DNA from: Oscillatoriales cyanobacterium
GTDB lineage: Bacteria > Cyanobacteriota > Cyanobacteriia > Cyanobacteriales > Microcoleaceae
Direction: 5' to 3'
Assembly (NCBI GenBank): GCA_004294385.1
Contig: REAP01000104.1
Location: 1-41,033 of the forward strand
DNA length: 41,033 nt
Position numbers and translations under genes: made by a program. Within the stretch, counting starts at the first letter, position 1. Each line of letters begins with the position of its first letter. The notes under the pieces were generated by a model. That model searched no databases. It worked only from the letters and a program-made list of their open reading frames with translations, and was not told the origin of the DNA. Shown here piece by piece: positions 33,377-40,815 of this stretch.

Positions 33377-35101
33377 CTATTTTATCTCTTCAATCCTGGC
33401 ATTCAAACCATTAGCAGTGAGAATTTGTAGCAATTCATCAGCTTTTTCCTGTTCCCGAAAAGCACCAGCTTGCATAACTTCGCGCCCGTTGGAGAAAGTG
33501 CGAAAAGCATCGGGGACGAGAGATTGCATCTTTGCCCGATCGCCCTGACTGCGAAAATCAACTACCACCCGATACCGAAAACCCAAAGCTAATGCCCGAT
33601 CGACTGACGGCGCATTTTCCCCCGAATCGGGCAAAGAATTACCCCCTAACCCAGTCGGTACATAGCCACCCCTTCCCAGAGGAATGTTGCGACTCGGAAC
33701 CGGCAATTTACCATCAGAAGCAACCGGACTCGAACTATCAAAGTTGGGAGTCACATTGGACGGCTGTACAGAAATTTCCGCAACCGATCGAGAATTCGGA
33801 TTGGGCACCGGAATCGCGATCGCAGAAGGAGAGACACTTCTCGGAGCCAACAGAGGCGACAACGGAGTTTGACCCGATGTCGATCGATTTTGGACAAGAC
33901 TTGCTGAAGTCGGCAACAGAGGCCTCTGCGGGGTTCTTTGAGTTCTCGGAGTTAAGGGCGCTGTCGTATAAACAGGCAAAGAACTATCAGGTCCACCGGT
34001 TCTCGGAGGTTGGGAAACTAACCGTAAATCAGGGCCGCCAATCGATTGCGAAGGGCTAAAAGTTCCCGCCACTTGAACTTGGCCTGTTGTGCGGTTGCTC
34101 AACAATTGATTGCCATAAGCTTGAATTATTTGACCTTTAGCAGCATTATTCACATCATGCTGGCCATTGTTGCGAATCACATTCCCTCCCGGTTCCGTCA
34201 TAGTTCCTAAATCAGGGAGAGCTCTGGCGATCGCCACAATGCCATCTCGCCGATTTTTCTCGATATAATTATTGCGGAGCACCGGTGTCGCCTCAGCTTG
34301 TATCACCACACCATCCTTATTCCCAGTAATCTGATTTCCGATTAACAAAGGTGCAGCTTTTTCCGCTACATTCACCCCAAATCCAGTATTTTCAAAGATA
34401 TTATCTCGAACTTCCGGCTGAGAAGTTCCATAAATTGTCATCCCATTCGCTCCATTCTTCGAGAAAAAATTCCCGCTAATCATCGGGCGAGAATTACCCA
34501 CCACTGAAATTCCGTCGTGAGTGCTCCCAGAAAAAGTATTGTTAACAACCGTCGGAGAACTTGATTCGATCCACAAAGCATAACCACGATAATTAGTATT
34601 GGTGACAGTCACGCCACTGAGTTTTGCTCCAGAAGCTGCTAAAATCGTGATGTTTTGACCAGCCGAAGTGGGACTGAGAAAGTCTCCTCCGCCTTTGATT
34701 ACAATATTTTGACCGCGAGTGTTGGGATTTCCTTGAAGTGTCACATTTGGCTGAAGTACGATCGGAAATTGTTCGCCGGTTTGAGCGCTGTAGGTACCGG
34801 GCGCTAGCAAAATTGCCGTGTTGGGTGGCGCGACGCTTAAGGCGTAGGTAATGCTTTTGAATGGATTTCGATCGCTCCCATTTCCTGCTGTGTCACTTCC
34901 ACCGGATGAGCTGACATACAAAATATTCATTTCACTCTGCTGCGCCTGAGCAATTATTTGTACTATGGGAGTTTCGGCGGCAATAACAGATTGTTGAAGC
35001 TTGAAAAATGAGACACTGACAAAGATTAGTAAAAGGCCATAACTTAAGGCTTTGCTTTGCGATCGATTTTCTTTGGAAGTGGGATTTAGCAGCATCTTCA
35101 T
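33377..35101 (-). CDS. Exported parallel-beta-helix (DUF1565) protein with C-terminal SPOR-like domain
   Basis: About 574 aa from the chosen start. The signal peptide is KALSYGLLLIFVSVSFFKLQ (about 15-35), ending near VIAAETP. A DUF1565/right-handed beta-helix follows (YVSSSGGSDTAGNGSDRNPF, then PbH1-type repeats such as GISVVGNSRPMISGNFFSKN). A Pro/Ser-rich linker then leads to a C-terminal SPOR-like segment (YRVVVDFRSQGDRAKMQ ... QAGAFREQEKADELLQIL). The frame stays open to 35212, but that extension is translated from two dispersed palindromes (VEQASCLF twice), so I exclude it. The likely role is carbohydrate binding or cleavage at the periplasm or cell surface, held to septal glycan by the SPOR domain. 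Confidence 0.88.
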   Translation of the reverse strand: MKMLLNPTSKENRSQSKALSYGLLLIFVSVSFFKLQQSVIAAETPIVQIIAQAQQSEMNILYVSSSGGSDTAGNGSDRNPFKSITYALSVAPPNTAILLAPGTYSAQTGEQFPIVLQPNVTLQGNPNTRGQNIVIKGGGDFLSPTSAGQNITILAASGAKLSGVTVTNTNYRGYALWIESSSPTVVNNTFSGSTHDGISVVGNSRPMISGNFFSKNGANGMTIYGTSQPEVRDNIFENTGFGVNVAEKAAPLLIGNQITGNKDGVVIQAEATPVLRNNYIEKNRRDGIVAIARALPDLGTMTEPGGNVIRNNGQHDVNNAAKGQIIQAYGNQLLSNRTTGQVQVAGTFSPSQSIGGPDLRLVSQPPRTGGPDSSLPVYTTAPLTPRTQRTPQRPLLPTSASLVQNRSTSGQTPLSPLLAPRSVSPSAIAIPVPNPNSRSVAEISVQPSNVTPNFDSSSPVASDGKLPVPSRNIPLGRGGYVPTGLGGNSLPDSGENAPSVDRALALGFRYRVVVDFRSQGDRAKMQSLVPDAFRTFSNGREVMQAGAFREQEKADELLQILTANGLNARIEEIK

Positions 35102-35250
35102 GAACAGGCAAGATGCCTGTTCCACAAACATCAATTCTCTTTGTGGGGTGGGTATCTTAGCTTTACTGAACAGGCAAGATGCCTGTTCCACAAACATCAG
35201 CCTGTTCCACAAACATCAATTCTGGTTGTGGGGTGGGCATCTTGCCCGCC
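35102..35250. repeat. Cluster of GAACAGGCAAGATGCCTGTTC and related palindromes
   Basis: Copies at 35102-35127 and 35167-35192 plus a partial one at about 35198 are joined by a related GTGGGGTGGGCATCTTGCCCGCC unit. They sit directly on the 5' side of the beta-helix gene, so its leader consists of repeat sequence and it may have lost or replaced its native promoter region. Confidence 0.85.
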
Positions 35251-35660
35251 TCTGAAAGGCTGATTGAAGATTGTACAAGAGGTGAGCTACACTCGTTTTG
35301 TTTGGAGTTAATGAACATAAAAAAATGTATATTCTAAGAAAGTAAGGAACTAAAGAAAAACGAAAATGCAATCAAAACAATGGTTAGATCAATTAACAAC
35401 GTCCTAATAACCTTGATGGTTGCGATCACTTATTTTTGAGTCGAGTGTCATATACTGTGTTTCATGTCGGGTTTGGGCGATGCCCTACGGGATAGCTACC
35501 CTTCGGGAACGCTTCGCGAACGCACGCGCGTACTTGAACGATTCCACTATAGTCAAGTTTGATCGATTGTGCTGTGTTTTTTTTAAATTCAACAAAACTT
35601 AAAAATTAGTGAGAAAATGTAGCGGTTTGACCGCTGGATCAATCCTAAAGGTGCTTCTGT
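35251..35660. other. Intergenic region upstream of thiE; one palindromic repeat, no riboswitch seen
   Basis: It contains a dispersed repeat at about 35478-35528 (GCCCTACGGGATAGCTACCC then TTCGGGAACGCTTCGCGAACG), a form common in cyanobacteria. I looked for TPP-riboswitch signatures (CTGAGA, ACCCTTGAACCTGAT) before thiE and found none. No gene is seen. Confidence 0.6.
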
Positions 35661-36743
35661 ATGACCAATCAACAAAATAGAACTTTACCGGCACAGCCCG
35701 CCCTCTGCCGGATTTTAGATGCAAATCTCGATCGCGCCCGCGAAGGATTGAGAATCATTGAAGAATGGTGTAGATTTGGTCTCAATAGCGCCGATTTAGC
35801 TGGCGAGTGTAAGCAACTGCGGCAGGAATTGGCTTTTTGGCATACCGCAGAATTGCGAAGTGCTAGGGATACGCCCGCAGACCCCGGTACGGAACTGACT
35901 CATCCGCAGGAAGAACAGCGCTCTGGACTTCAGCAGCTACTGGAAGCGAATTTCTGTCGCGTGGAAGAAGCGCTGCGGGTACTTGAAGAGTATGGCAAAG
36001 TTTACGATCCGAATATGGGCAAAGCCTTTAAACAGATGCGCTATCGGGTTTATACTCTCGAAAGCGATTTGCTGGCTTACCAGCGCTACCAGCAGTTATT
36101 GCGATCGCAGTTATATCTGGTAACTTCGGGGAGAGACAACTTATTAGGCGTTGTAGAAGCAGCTTTACAAGGTGGACTGACTTTGGTACAGTACCGCGAC
36201 AAAACCTCAGACGATGCAGTGAAATTGGATAATGTGCGGAAGCTTTGCGAACTTTGCCATCGCTATGATGCTTTGTTGATTGTGAACGATCGCGTAGATT
36301 TGGCGATCGCAGCGGATGCCGACGGTGTACACTTAGGACAGCAAGATCTACCTGTAGCTGAAGCGCGCAAGTTACTAGGGCCTGGACGGACGATCGGGCG
36401 ATCGACCACAAACGCCGAGGAAATGCAGCGAGCCATTGAAGAAGGAGCCGATTATATTGGAGTTGGTCCCGTTTACTCCACTCCCACTAAACCGGATAAA
36501 CAGGCTGCGGGTTTAGACTATGTGCGGTATGCTGCTGCTAAGTCACCGATTCCTTGGTTTGCGATCGGCGGAATAGACATCAACAACCTCGACCAAGTAT
36601 TAAATGCCGGAGCTTCTAGAGTAGCAGTTGTGCGATCGATCATGGAAGCAGAACAACCTACTTTAGTCACACAGTTTTTCATCTCGCAGCTAATTCGGAT
36701 GCAGAAGTTCAAAACTCACAAACTCATGCAAACCAAAAGCTAA
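35661..36743 (+). CDS. thiE: Thiamine phosphate synthase with N-terminal extension
   Basis: It joins HMP-PP and thiazole phosphate to give thiamine phosphate. At 360 aa it is longer than the roughly 210 of E. coli ThiE, because residues 1-145 form a helical domain (RILDANLDRAREGLRIIEEW, EANFCRVEEALRVLEEYGKV) typical of cyanobacterial fused ThiE. The TIM-barrel synthase follows: LYLVTSGRD, LTLVQYRDKT (diphosphate-binding Arg/Asp/Lys), IVNDRVDLAIAADADGVHLG, IGRSTTNAEE, DYIGVGPVYSTPTK and AIGGI. AAAGGTG lies about 8 nt upstream of the ATG. thiS follows in the same direction after a repeat-filled gap. thiG and thiO are not in the window. Confidence 0.96.
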   Translation: MTNQQNRTLPAQPALCRILDANLDRAREGLRIIEEWCRFGLNSADLAGECKQLRQELAFWHTAELRSARDTPADPGTELTHPQEEQRSGLQQLLEANFCRVEEALRVLEEYGKVYDPNMGKAFKQMRYRVYTLESDLLAYQRYQQLLRSQLYLVTSGRDNLLGVVEAALQGGLTLVQYRDKTSDDAVKLDNVRKLCELCHRYDALLIVNDRVDLAIAADADGVHLGQQDLPVAEARKLLGPGRTIGRSTTNAEEMQRAIEEGADYIGVGPVYSTPTKPDKQAAGLDYVRYAAAKSPIPWFAIGGIDINNLDQVLNAGASRVAVVRSIMEAEQPTLVTQFFISQLIRMQKFKTHKLMQTKS

Positions 36744-36756
36744 CTTTAAGCGCGTA

Positions 36757-37020
36757 ATCAGAAACCGGGTTTTTATCAAAATACTTCGTTACCTCCCGTA
36801 GATTCCCTGAAAACCCGGTTTCTTTCTGCGATTCCTGAGCGTAGCGGTTCCCTGAGCGTAGTCGAAGGGCAGGGCACAGCAAATAACCAATAACCAATAA
36901 CAAACAACTAATAACAAATAACCAATAATTTCTTGATGGTACAAGCCCCCGGATTTATCCGTGGAATCAATCCAAAATCCAAAATCCAAAATCTAAAATC
37001 TAAAATCTAAAATCTAAAAT
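36757..37020. repeat. Intergenic repeats between thiE and thiS
   Basis: In order: an inverted repeat AGAAACCGGGTTTTT ... AAAACCCGGTTTCT (about 36758-36823), the dispersed CCCTGAGCGTAGTCGAAGGG (36850-36869), an AATAACC array (about 36882-36930), and an AAAATCT array (36970-37020). The AAACCGGGTTT repeat has another copy at 39788-39857. The AAAATCT array ends at the thiS start codon. Confidence 0.85.
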
Positions 37021-37023
37021 CGA

Positions 37024-37236
37024 ATGACCAATCAAATTGCGCTACAAGTCAACGGAGAAAGTCGTAATTGTGCGATCGAAACACCATTACCAGAATTATT
37101 AAAACAACTAGGTTTAAATCCGCGATTAGTAGCTGTGGAATACAACGGTGAAATTCTGCACAAACAATTTTGGGAAACCACAGAAATGCAAGAAGGCGAC
37201 ATCTTAGAAATTGTGACCATTGTCGGAGGAGGCTAG
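37024..37236 (+). CDS. thiS: Thiamine biosynthesis sulfur carrier ThiS
   Basis: A 70-aa ubiquitin-like sulfur carrier. It has the ThiS start pattern (IALQVNGESRNC), the central LKQLGLNPRLVAVEYNGEIL, and the C-terminal IVTIVGGG. The terminal diglycine is the site of adenylation and thiocarboxylate formation for thiazole synthesis with ThiG. It is complete and 280 nt downstream of thiE. The ATG directly follows an AAAATCT array, so no Shine-Dalgarno sequence is visible. Confidence 0.95.
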   Translation: MTNQIALQVNGESRNCAIETPLPELLKQLGLNPRLVAVEYNGEILHKQFWETTEMQEGDILEIVTIVGGG

Positions 37237-37243
37237 CCACAAA

Positions 37244-37759
37244 CTAGCGAATTAATCCTTGTGATTTAGCCATTGCCTCATTTAGCACCACAACAGAAGT
37301 CGCAGATAAATTCCAAGTCTTAATTGTAGGTTTGAGTGCTTTTTTCAGCGCATCCTGTAACGGTGGTAGCCATGCCTCTTGATGTCCTTTGATCACCAGT
37401 ATTAAGCGAAAATTAGCTTTTTTCAGATCAAGGGTTTGAAAGAAATTAGGCAATTCTTCATGAGTAGAATGACGCATTAGGCAAGTCGCCACAGTCAACG
37501 TTAGCGCGTTAGTCAACTTCTCTTGAATTTCTAGGATAAAAGCATCGAAATTCGGCTGGCTTTCAGGACGTGGGGAACTCTGCTTTGCCTCAATAATCCA
37601 TACTATACAATCATCTTGGGAACGGAGTAATAAGAACTCCGCCATCTTCACGCCTTCCTGAATTTTTCGGTAAGTTTCGCTCTTCTCAATGTAGAAACAA
37701 TGCCCTTCTGGGTAAGGGCCAAATGTCATCCCAGACTCAATAATTGGCTCACTCGTCAT
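37244..37759 (-). CDS. PD-(D/E)XK nuclease-like protein, partner of the upstream ATPase
   Basis: A 171-aa protein of no family I can name with certainty. The core KMAEFLLLRSQDDCIVWIIE then AK has the layout of a PD-(D/E)XK active site: E41, an Asp at 49/50, and E57-A-K59 at the end of a hydrophobic strand, with later strands (RLILVIKGHQ). Its ATG overlaps the stop of the ATPase gene as ATGA, so the two are translationally coupled. It has no membrane segment. The combination of an ABC-like ATPase and a small nuclease-fold effector is characteristic of compact prokaryotic defence modules. That role is inference. Confidence 0.75.
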   Translation of the reverse strand: MTSEPIIESGMTFGPYPEGHCFYIEKSETYRKIQEGVKMAEFLLLRSQDDCIVWIIEAKQSSPRPESQPNFDAFILEIQEKLTNALTLTVATCLMRHSTHEELPNFFQTLDLKKANFRLILVIKGHQEAWLPPLQDALKKALKPTIKTWNLSATSVVVLNEAMAKSQGLIR

Positions 37760-38772
37760 TGTAATGCCAGCTCCACCTCTTCTTTGTAAAGCTGGATTGA
37801 TTCGTCTATAATTGGGTTATCTGGCAACCCTTCACGGAGATTTGTGATATCCCAAAGATCATCTTTCACAGAAATTATGGGAATTGAGAGTTTCTCCTTT
37901 TTCTGTGCTATGAGAAACAGTTTTTTGATGACAAAATAGGAATGACTTGCCATGAAAAACTGGATTCCAAACTCAGCTAACATAGCGATGATATCGAGAA
38001 GCTTGGAAATTGCGGCTGGATGTAGTGCTGATTCTGGCTCATCGATGAAGATTACCGAATTTTGGTCAAGATAACGGTTCCCTAGTAAAGTATCAAGAAT
38101 GGAAATCTTCTTAATACCTTCTGCCGTTACACCAATAGGAAACCTTTGATTTCCCTTCTTGAATTGCCAACGCCCCAACTTTTCATCATATTCAACCTTT
38201 CCTTCTAGAATCTCGCTGAGGTTCTTTCTGGAGATAGCAAACTGCTGGTAATTTCTGCCACCTGTCGGGGGTTGGCGCAGTGCTCGCGCTAAATCGAGAT
38301 AGGTATCATCGAAGCCGAAGGTCTTGCTCAGTTCGCGGGATTGTAGAATGATATGATGGAGGGAGAGAACTTCTTTTGTAGGTAAAAAAATCGAGTTACT
38401 ACTTCGGGGCGGAACATGATTTTCTAGAATTTGGATACTTTTGGTGGTGTCTTTACCAAATCTATAAGAAAAATCTTGACCATCAAATCTCAGCTTAAAA
38501 GATAGTGGTTCATCTGCTCCTTTGCTCACGAGGTCGCCGATTTTCTCTATCTCAAAAGTCCAATAAAGTTTATCTGCGAGAATTTCCGAAGCATTGCGTG
38601 GTTCGTTGCCCCGTTTATACTCTTCTAAGGTTCGCATAGCACTATAAAGCGCTTTAAGCAGAATGGTTTTACCGGTTCCATTGCCACCGATAATCAAATT
38701 AATATTACCTAATTTCTCGCACTTGAACTGATGGATGGGTCCAAAGTTCTTGAGTTCAAGGCTATTTATCAT
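37756..38772 (-). CDS. ABC/OLD-like AAA ATPase (AAA_21 type)
   Basis: A 338-aa SMC/ABC-like ATPase. It begins MINSLELKNFGPIHQF, the usual strand of RecF/OLD-type ATPases. The Walker A is GGNGTGKT (29-36), the signature-like region is TAEGIKKISILDTLL (217-231), the Walker B is IFIDEPESALHP (241-252), and the switch histidine is H277 in MASHSYF. The middle (about 60-200) is a variable insert with no recognised domain and no coiled coil of SMC length. There is no TOPRIM domain, so it is not a complete OLD nuclease. The downstream nuclease-like gene overlaps it by 4 nt. A hairpin repeat lies in its 5' leader. Confidence 0.9.
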   Translation of the reverse strand: MINSLELKNFGPIHQFKCEKLGNINLIIGGNGTGKTILLKALYSAMRTLEEYKRGNEPRNASEILADKLYWTFEIEKIGDLVSKGADEPLSFKLRFDGQDFSYRFGKDTTKSIQILENHVPPRSSNSIFLPTKEVLSLHHIILQSRELSKTFGFDDTYLDLARALRQPPTGGRNYQQFAISRKNLSEILEGKVEYDEKLGRWQFKKGNQRFPIGVTAEGIKKISILDTLLGNRYLDQNSVIFIDEPESALHPAAISKLLDIIAMLAEFGIQFFMASHSYFVIKKLFLIAQKKEKLSIPIISVKDDLWDITNLREGLPDNPIIDESIQLYKEEVELALQ

Positions 38773-38809
38773 TGGTTATTTCTCACAAAACTTGTCTACC
38801 AAACATGAC

Positions 38810-38838
38810 ATCCCCGACTTCTTAAAGAAGTCGAGGAT
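38810..38838. repeat. Hairpin ATCCCCGACTTCTT/AAGAAGTCGAGGAT
   Basis: A palindrome with a 14-bp stem (one mismatch) 38 nt upstream of the ATPase start codon on the minus strand. Similar CCCCGACTTCTT hairpins are common solitary repeats in cyanobacteria. It would lie in the leader of the ATPase mRNA or upstream of it. Confidence 0.7.
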
Positions 38839-38882
38839 ATGAGTATATTGAGATAGCAAATCAGGAAGCAGAGCCTCTAGAA

Positions 38883-38916
38883 ATGCGTTCCCAGGCATAG
38901 CCCAGGAACGAGGAAA
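38883..38916. repeat. Hairpin CGTTCCCAGGC...GCCCAGGAACG, 3' of rpmA
   Basis: The inverted repeat GCGTTCCCAGGC/GCCCAGGAACG lies 10-40 nt beyond the rpmA stop codon. It lacks a clear U-tract, so it is more likely a dispersed repeat than a standard terminator, but it may stabilise the mRNA 3' end. Confidence 0.65.
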
Positions 38917-38925
38917 CTATCCAAA

Positions 38926-39216
38926 TTAAACTGCTACAAGTTCAGCCACAGGTGCTGCTACAACCACAGGATAAACACTGAGTTTCTTGCGAGTTTTGCC
39001 CTTTCTTTCAAAAGTCACCACACCATCAATCATGGCAAACAGAGTATCATCTCTGCCGATACCAACATTATTACCTGGGTGAACTTTCGTGCCGCGTTGA
39101 CGAATCAAAATGTTGCCAGCTTTGACAACTTGACCGCCGTATTTTTTGACACCCAGACGCTGAGAATTAGAGTCGCGTCCGTTACGTGTACTGCCTGTAC
39201 CTTTCTTATGGGCCAT
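38926..39216 (-). CDS. rpmA: 50S ribosomal protein L27
   Basis: A 96-aa ribosomal protein near the peptidyl-transferase centre. It begins MAHKKGTGSTRNGRDSNSQR and continues LGVKKYGGQVVKAGNILIRQ and GTKVHPGNNVGIGRDDTLFA, matching L27 throughout. The C-terminal tail (VVVAAPVAELVAV) is lineage-specific. TTGAGGAC precedes the ATG. It follows rplU after 27 nt, the conserved L21-L27 operon. Confidence 0.98.
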   Translation of the reverse strand: MAHKKGTGSTRNGRDSNSQRLGVKKYGGQVVKAGNILIRQRGTKVHPGNNVGIGRDDTLFAMIDGVVTFERKGKTRKKLSVYPVVVAAPVAELVAV

Positions 39217-39243
39217 AATGTCCTCAACTTTATTTACTATTGT

Positions 39244-39645
39244 TTATTCTGATTCAATTTCGCCAGTTTGGGGAGCTTCAACAACTTCTTGAGTTAAATC
39301 TCTCGCCGCTAAAACAACACCGTTGAAGCTGATGGAGTCAATCATAAAACGAGTTGTTTCTTGACGGTGCCCTTTCTTCTTCCGAGTTTTCTTCTTCGGC
39401 TTCATCTTATAGACGAGGACTTTGCGGCCCCGGAAATGCCGCAGAACAGTTCCTTCTACTGTGGCATTTTCTACTAGAGGTTGGCCGATGTGAACATCGT
39501 CTTCGTGCTGGATCAGAAATACTTTGTCGATCGTGACTTTGGATTCAGCTTCGACGTGAAGCAGTTCGATGTCGTAGAAGCGTAGTCGAAGGGTTCGTTG
39601 TTGTGAACTTTTGACTGAGCACTTTTGACGGATGACAGTTTTCCT
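39244..39645 (-). pseudogene. rplU: 50S ribosomal protein L21, 5'-truncated (no start codon)
   Basis: From 39579 the minus strand encodes FYDIELLHVEAESKVTIDKV and onward through QPLVENATVEGTVLRHFRGR, KVLVYKMKPKKKTRKKKGHR and RFMIDSISFNGVVLAARDL to a stop at 39244, clearly L21. The N-terminal 20 or so residues (normally a MxYAIIETGGKQ-type start) are absent. Directly upstream of FYDI the DNA is half of the dispersed CCCTTCGACTACGC repeat. The frame stays open back to a TGA at 39646-39648 but holds no ATG, GTG or TTG. Either the gene is broken, it uses an unusual start, or the sequence or assembly is wrong here. Confidence 0.8.
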
Positions 39646-39701
39646 TCAGCTTTTGGAATGTCTTAACCTGATCCGAGCCGGATTTAGACAGACAATCTAC
39701 T

Positions 39702-39730
39702 ATTATTGGTGATTTGGGTATTTTTGTCAA
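39702..39730 (-). promoter_or_regulatory. rplU: Candidate promoter of rplU-rpmA
   Basis: Minus strand: TTGACA (39725-39730), a 17-nt spacer and AATAAT (39702-39707), at a sensible distance from the L21 coding region. It suggests that the native promoter survived while the first codons of rplU were lost. Confidence 0.45.
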
Positions 39731-39783
39731 GTTAAAAATAACTTGATATTTTCCAATTGTTAGTTTAAAAACAGATCAAGACC

Positions 39784-39857
39784 CAAGAAACCGGGTTTTT
39801 GGCGTTGATACGGGCTGTAACGTAGTATTTTCGGAAACAACCTGGTTTCTGACCAGC
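39784..39857. repeat. AGAAACCGGGTTTTT inverted repeat
   Basis: AAGAAACCGGGTTTTTGGC at 39786 pairs imperfectly with CAACCTGGTTTCT at 39838-39855. It is a second copy of the inverted repeat at 36758-36823 and lies between the gene at 39898-40113 and rplU. Confidence 0.75.
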
Positions 39858-39897
39858 CATACAATAGATTCTCTCTTCTCAAGGGCCGCAGGTAAAT

Positions 39898-40113
39898 TCA
39901 AGCAGCAGTAGAACAGTTATTATTCCGCAATAATTCCCAAGCTTGCTGTTTCACCCTACCTTCCATCACCTCAGTTTGCAAAGTAATGAAAGCCTCAAAA
40001 TCTTCTAAACCGTACTTAGTCATCTGCAACTGTTGTCGCAACTGTTCTTCCGCATCAACCGTCAGATATCCAGTCGCCAAAGCTTTTCGGACAATTTTGC
40101 TGATTAATGTCAT
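39898..40113 (-). CDS. Small conserved cyanobacterial protein of unknown function
   Basis: A 71-aa mostly helical protein, MTLISKIVRKALATGYLTVD then EEQLRQQLQMTKYGLEDFEA and TLQTEVMEGRVKQQAWELL. I start it at 40113 because GAAGGGAAA lies about 9 nt upstream; a longer frame to 40194 has no such support. I know the pattern as a cyanobacterial hypothetical with no assigned role. There are no cysteines before the tail, no membrane segment and no nucleic-acid-binding signature. It appears to be monocistronic. Confidence 0.75.
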   Translation of the reverse strand: MTLISKIVRKALATGYLTVDAEEQLRQQLQMTKYGLEDFEAFITLQTEVMEGRVKQQAWELLRNNNCSTAA

Positions 40114-40305
40114 AGTAAAATTTCCCTTCAAAGTGCATACTCTAAAACAGTAGATTTTTGTAACCAGACTAATCGCACTTTTAGTTTGTTTCACAATTAT
40201 CCTTCAAAATAACCAATATCTATCTTTAGTCATATCAAATATAGCGACTTCAGATTATATACGGTGTAGCGATGGTCACATTAAAGTGAGATCCGATCGC
40301 ACAAT

Positions 40306-40815
40306 TTAGCTTTTGTCCAACAACCGTCTCCATTCCCTCACAGCAAAAGTCGGAACCAACAATCCTAGGTCTTTTTTCCCTTGTACGGGCAAATTTAACT
40401 GCAAAGGTCGATCGCTCTCCAACTCTGCCACGATTGATTTAAAATCGTACTCTCCAACATTAACCGGCAAATCCGATTCGCTCCAAATATCCTTAGCCCG
40501 CCCAAGTTCGAGATTTCCAGCAACCACCTTCAGCGCCACGGGGTGATCCAATTGCGTCCCAGGAAATCCCACCAATCTCAGGTTAAAAGAGTTAACTACT
40601 CCTGACTTGACTCGCTTGTACAAAACAACTTGCCACGCTTTGTCGTCACTATCGCGCAGGCTTTGTACGGAGCGAAACATTACTCTGTCGCCCGCTTCTG
40701 AATATTTGTGAATCGAAGCCAAAGCGGGCGGGTTGACAGCTAAGATTAGATACAAACACAAGCTAATTACAGCTAAAGCCTTGAAGAGGGAAAGTTTTGT
40801 ACTGAGATTGTTCAT
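40306..40815 (-). CDS. DUF3122-like exported protein
   Basis: A 169-aa protein with a signal peptide (LFKALAVISLCLYLILAVNPPALA, residues 10-33) and a mature beta-rich domain (VMFRSVQSLRDSDDKAWQVV, NSFNLRLVGFPGTQLDHP, TFAVREWRRLL). The arrangement matches the cyanobacterial DUF3122 family as I remember it; the function is unknown. The start codon lies against the IS left end beginning at 40816: the TTCAT target includes the complement of this ATG. No ribosome-binding site is visible upstream, so expression may be altered or driven from the element. Confidence 0.8.
   Translation of the reverse strand: MNNLSTKLSLFKALAVISLCLYLILAVNPPALASIHKYSEAGDRVMFRSVQSLRDSDDKAWQVVLYKRVKSGVVNSFNLRLVGFPGTQLDHPVALKVVAGNLELGRAKDIWSESDLPVNVGEYDFKSIVAELESDRPLQLNLPVQGKKDLGLLVPTFAVREWRRLLDKS

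Noticed and set aside
35102..35212. Longer N-terminus of the beta-helix/SPOR protein
   Set aside because: The extension is translated palindromic repeat and would bury the signal peptide inside the protein.
35401..35660. TPP riboswitch upstream of thiE
   Set aside because: None of the conserved thi-box segments is present on the plus strand; only a dispersed palindrome is seen.
39545..39730. A 61-codon ORF overlapping the rplU 5' region as the missing L21 start
   Set aside because: It is in another frame, has no similarity to the L21 N-terminus, and would need a frameshift to join.
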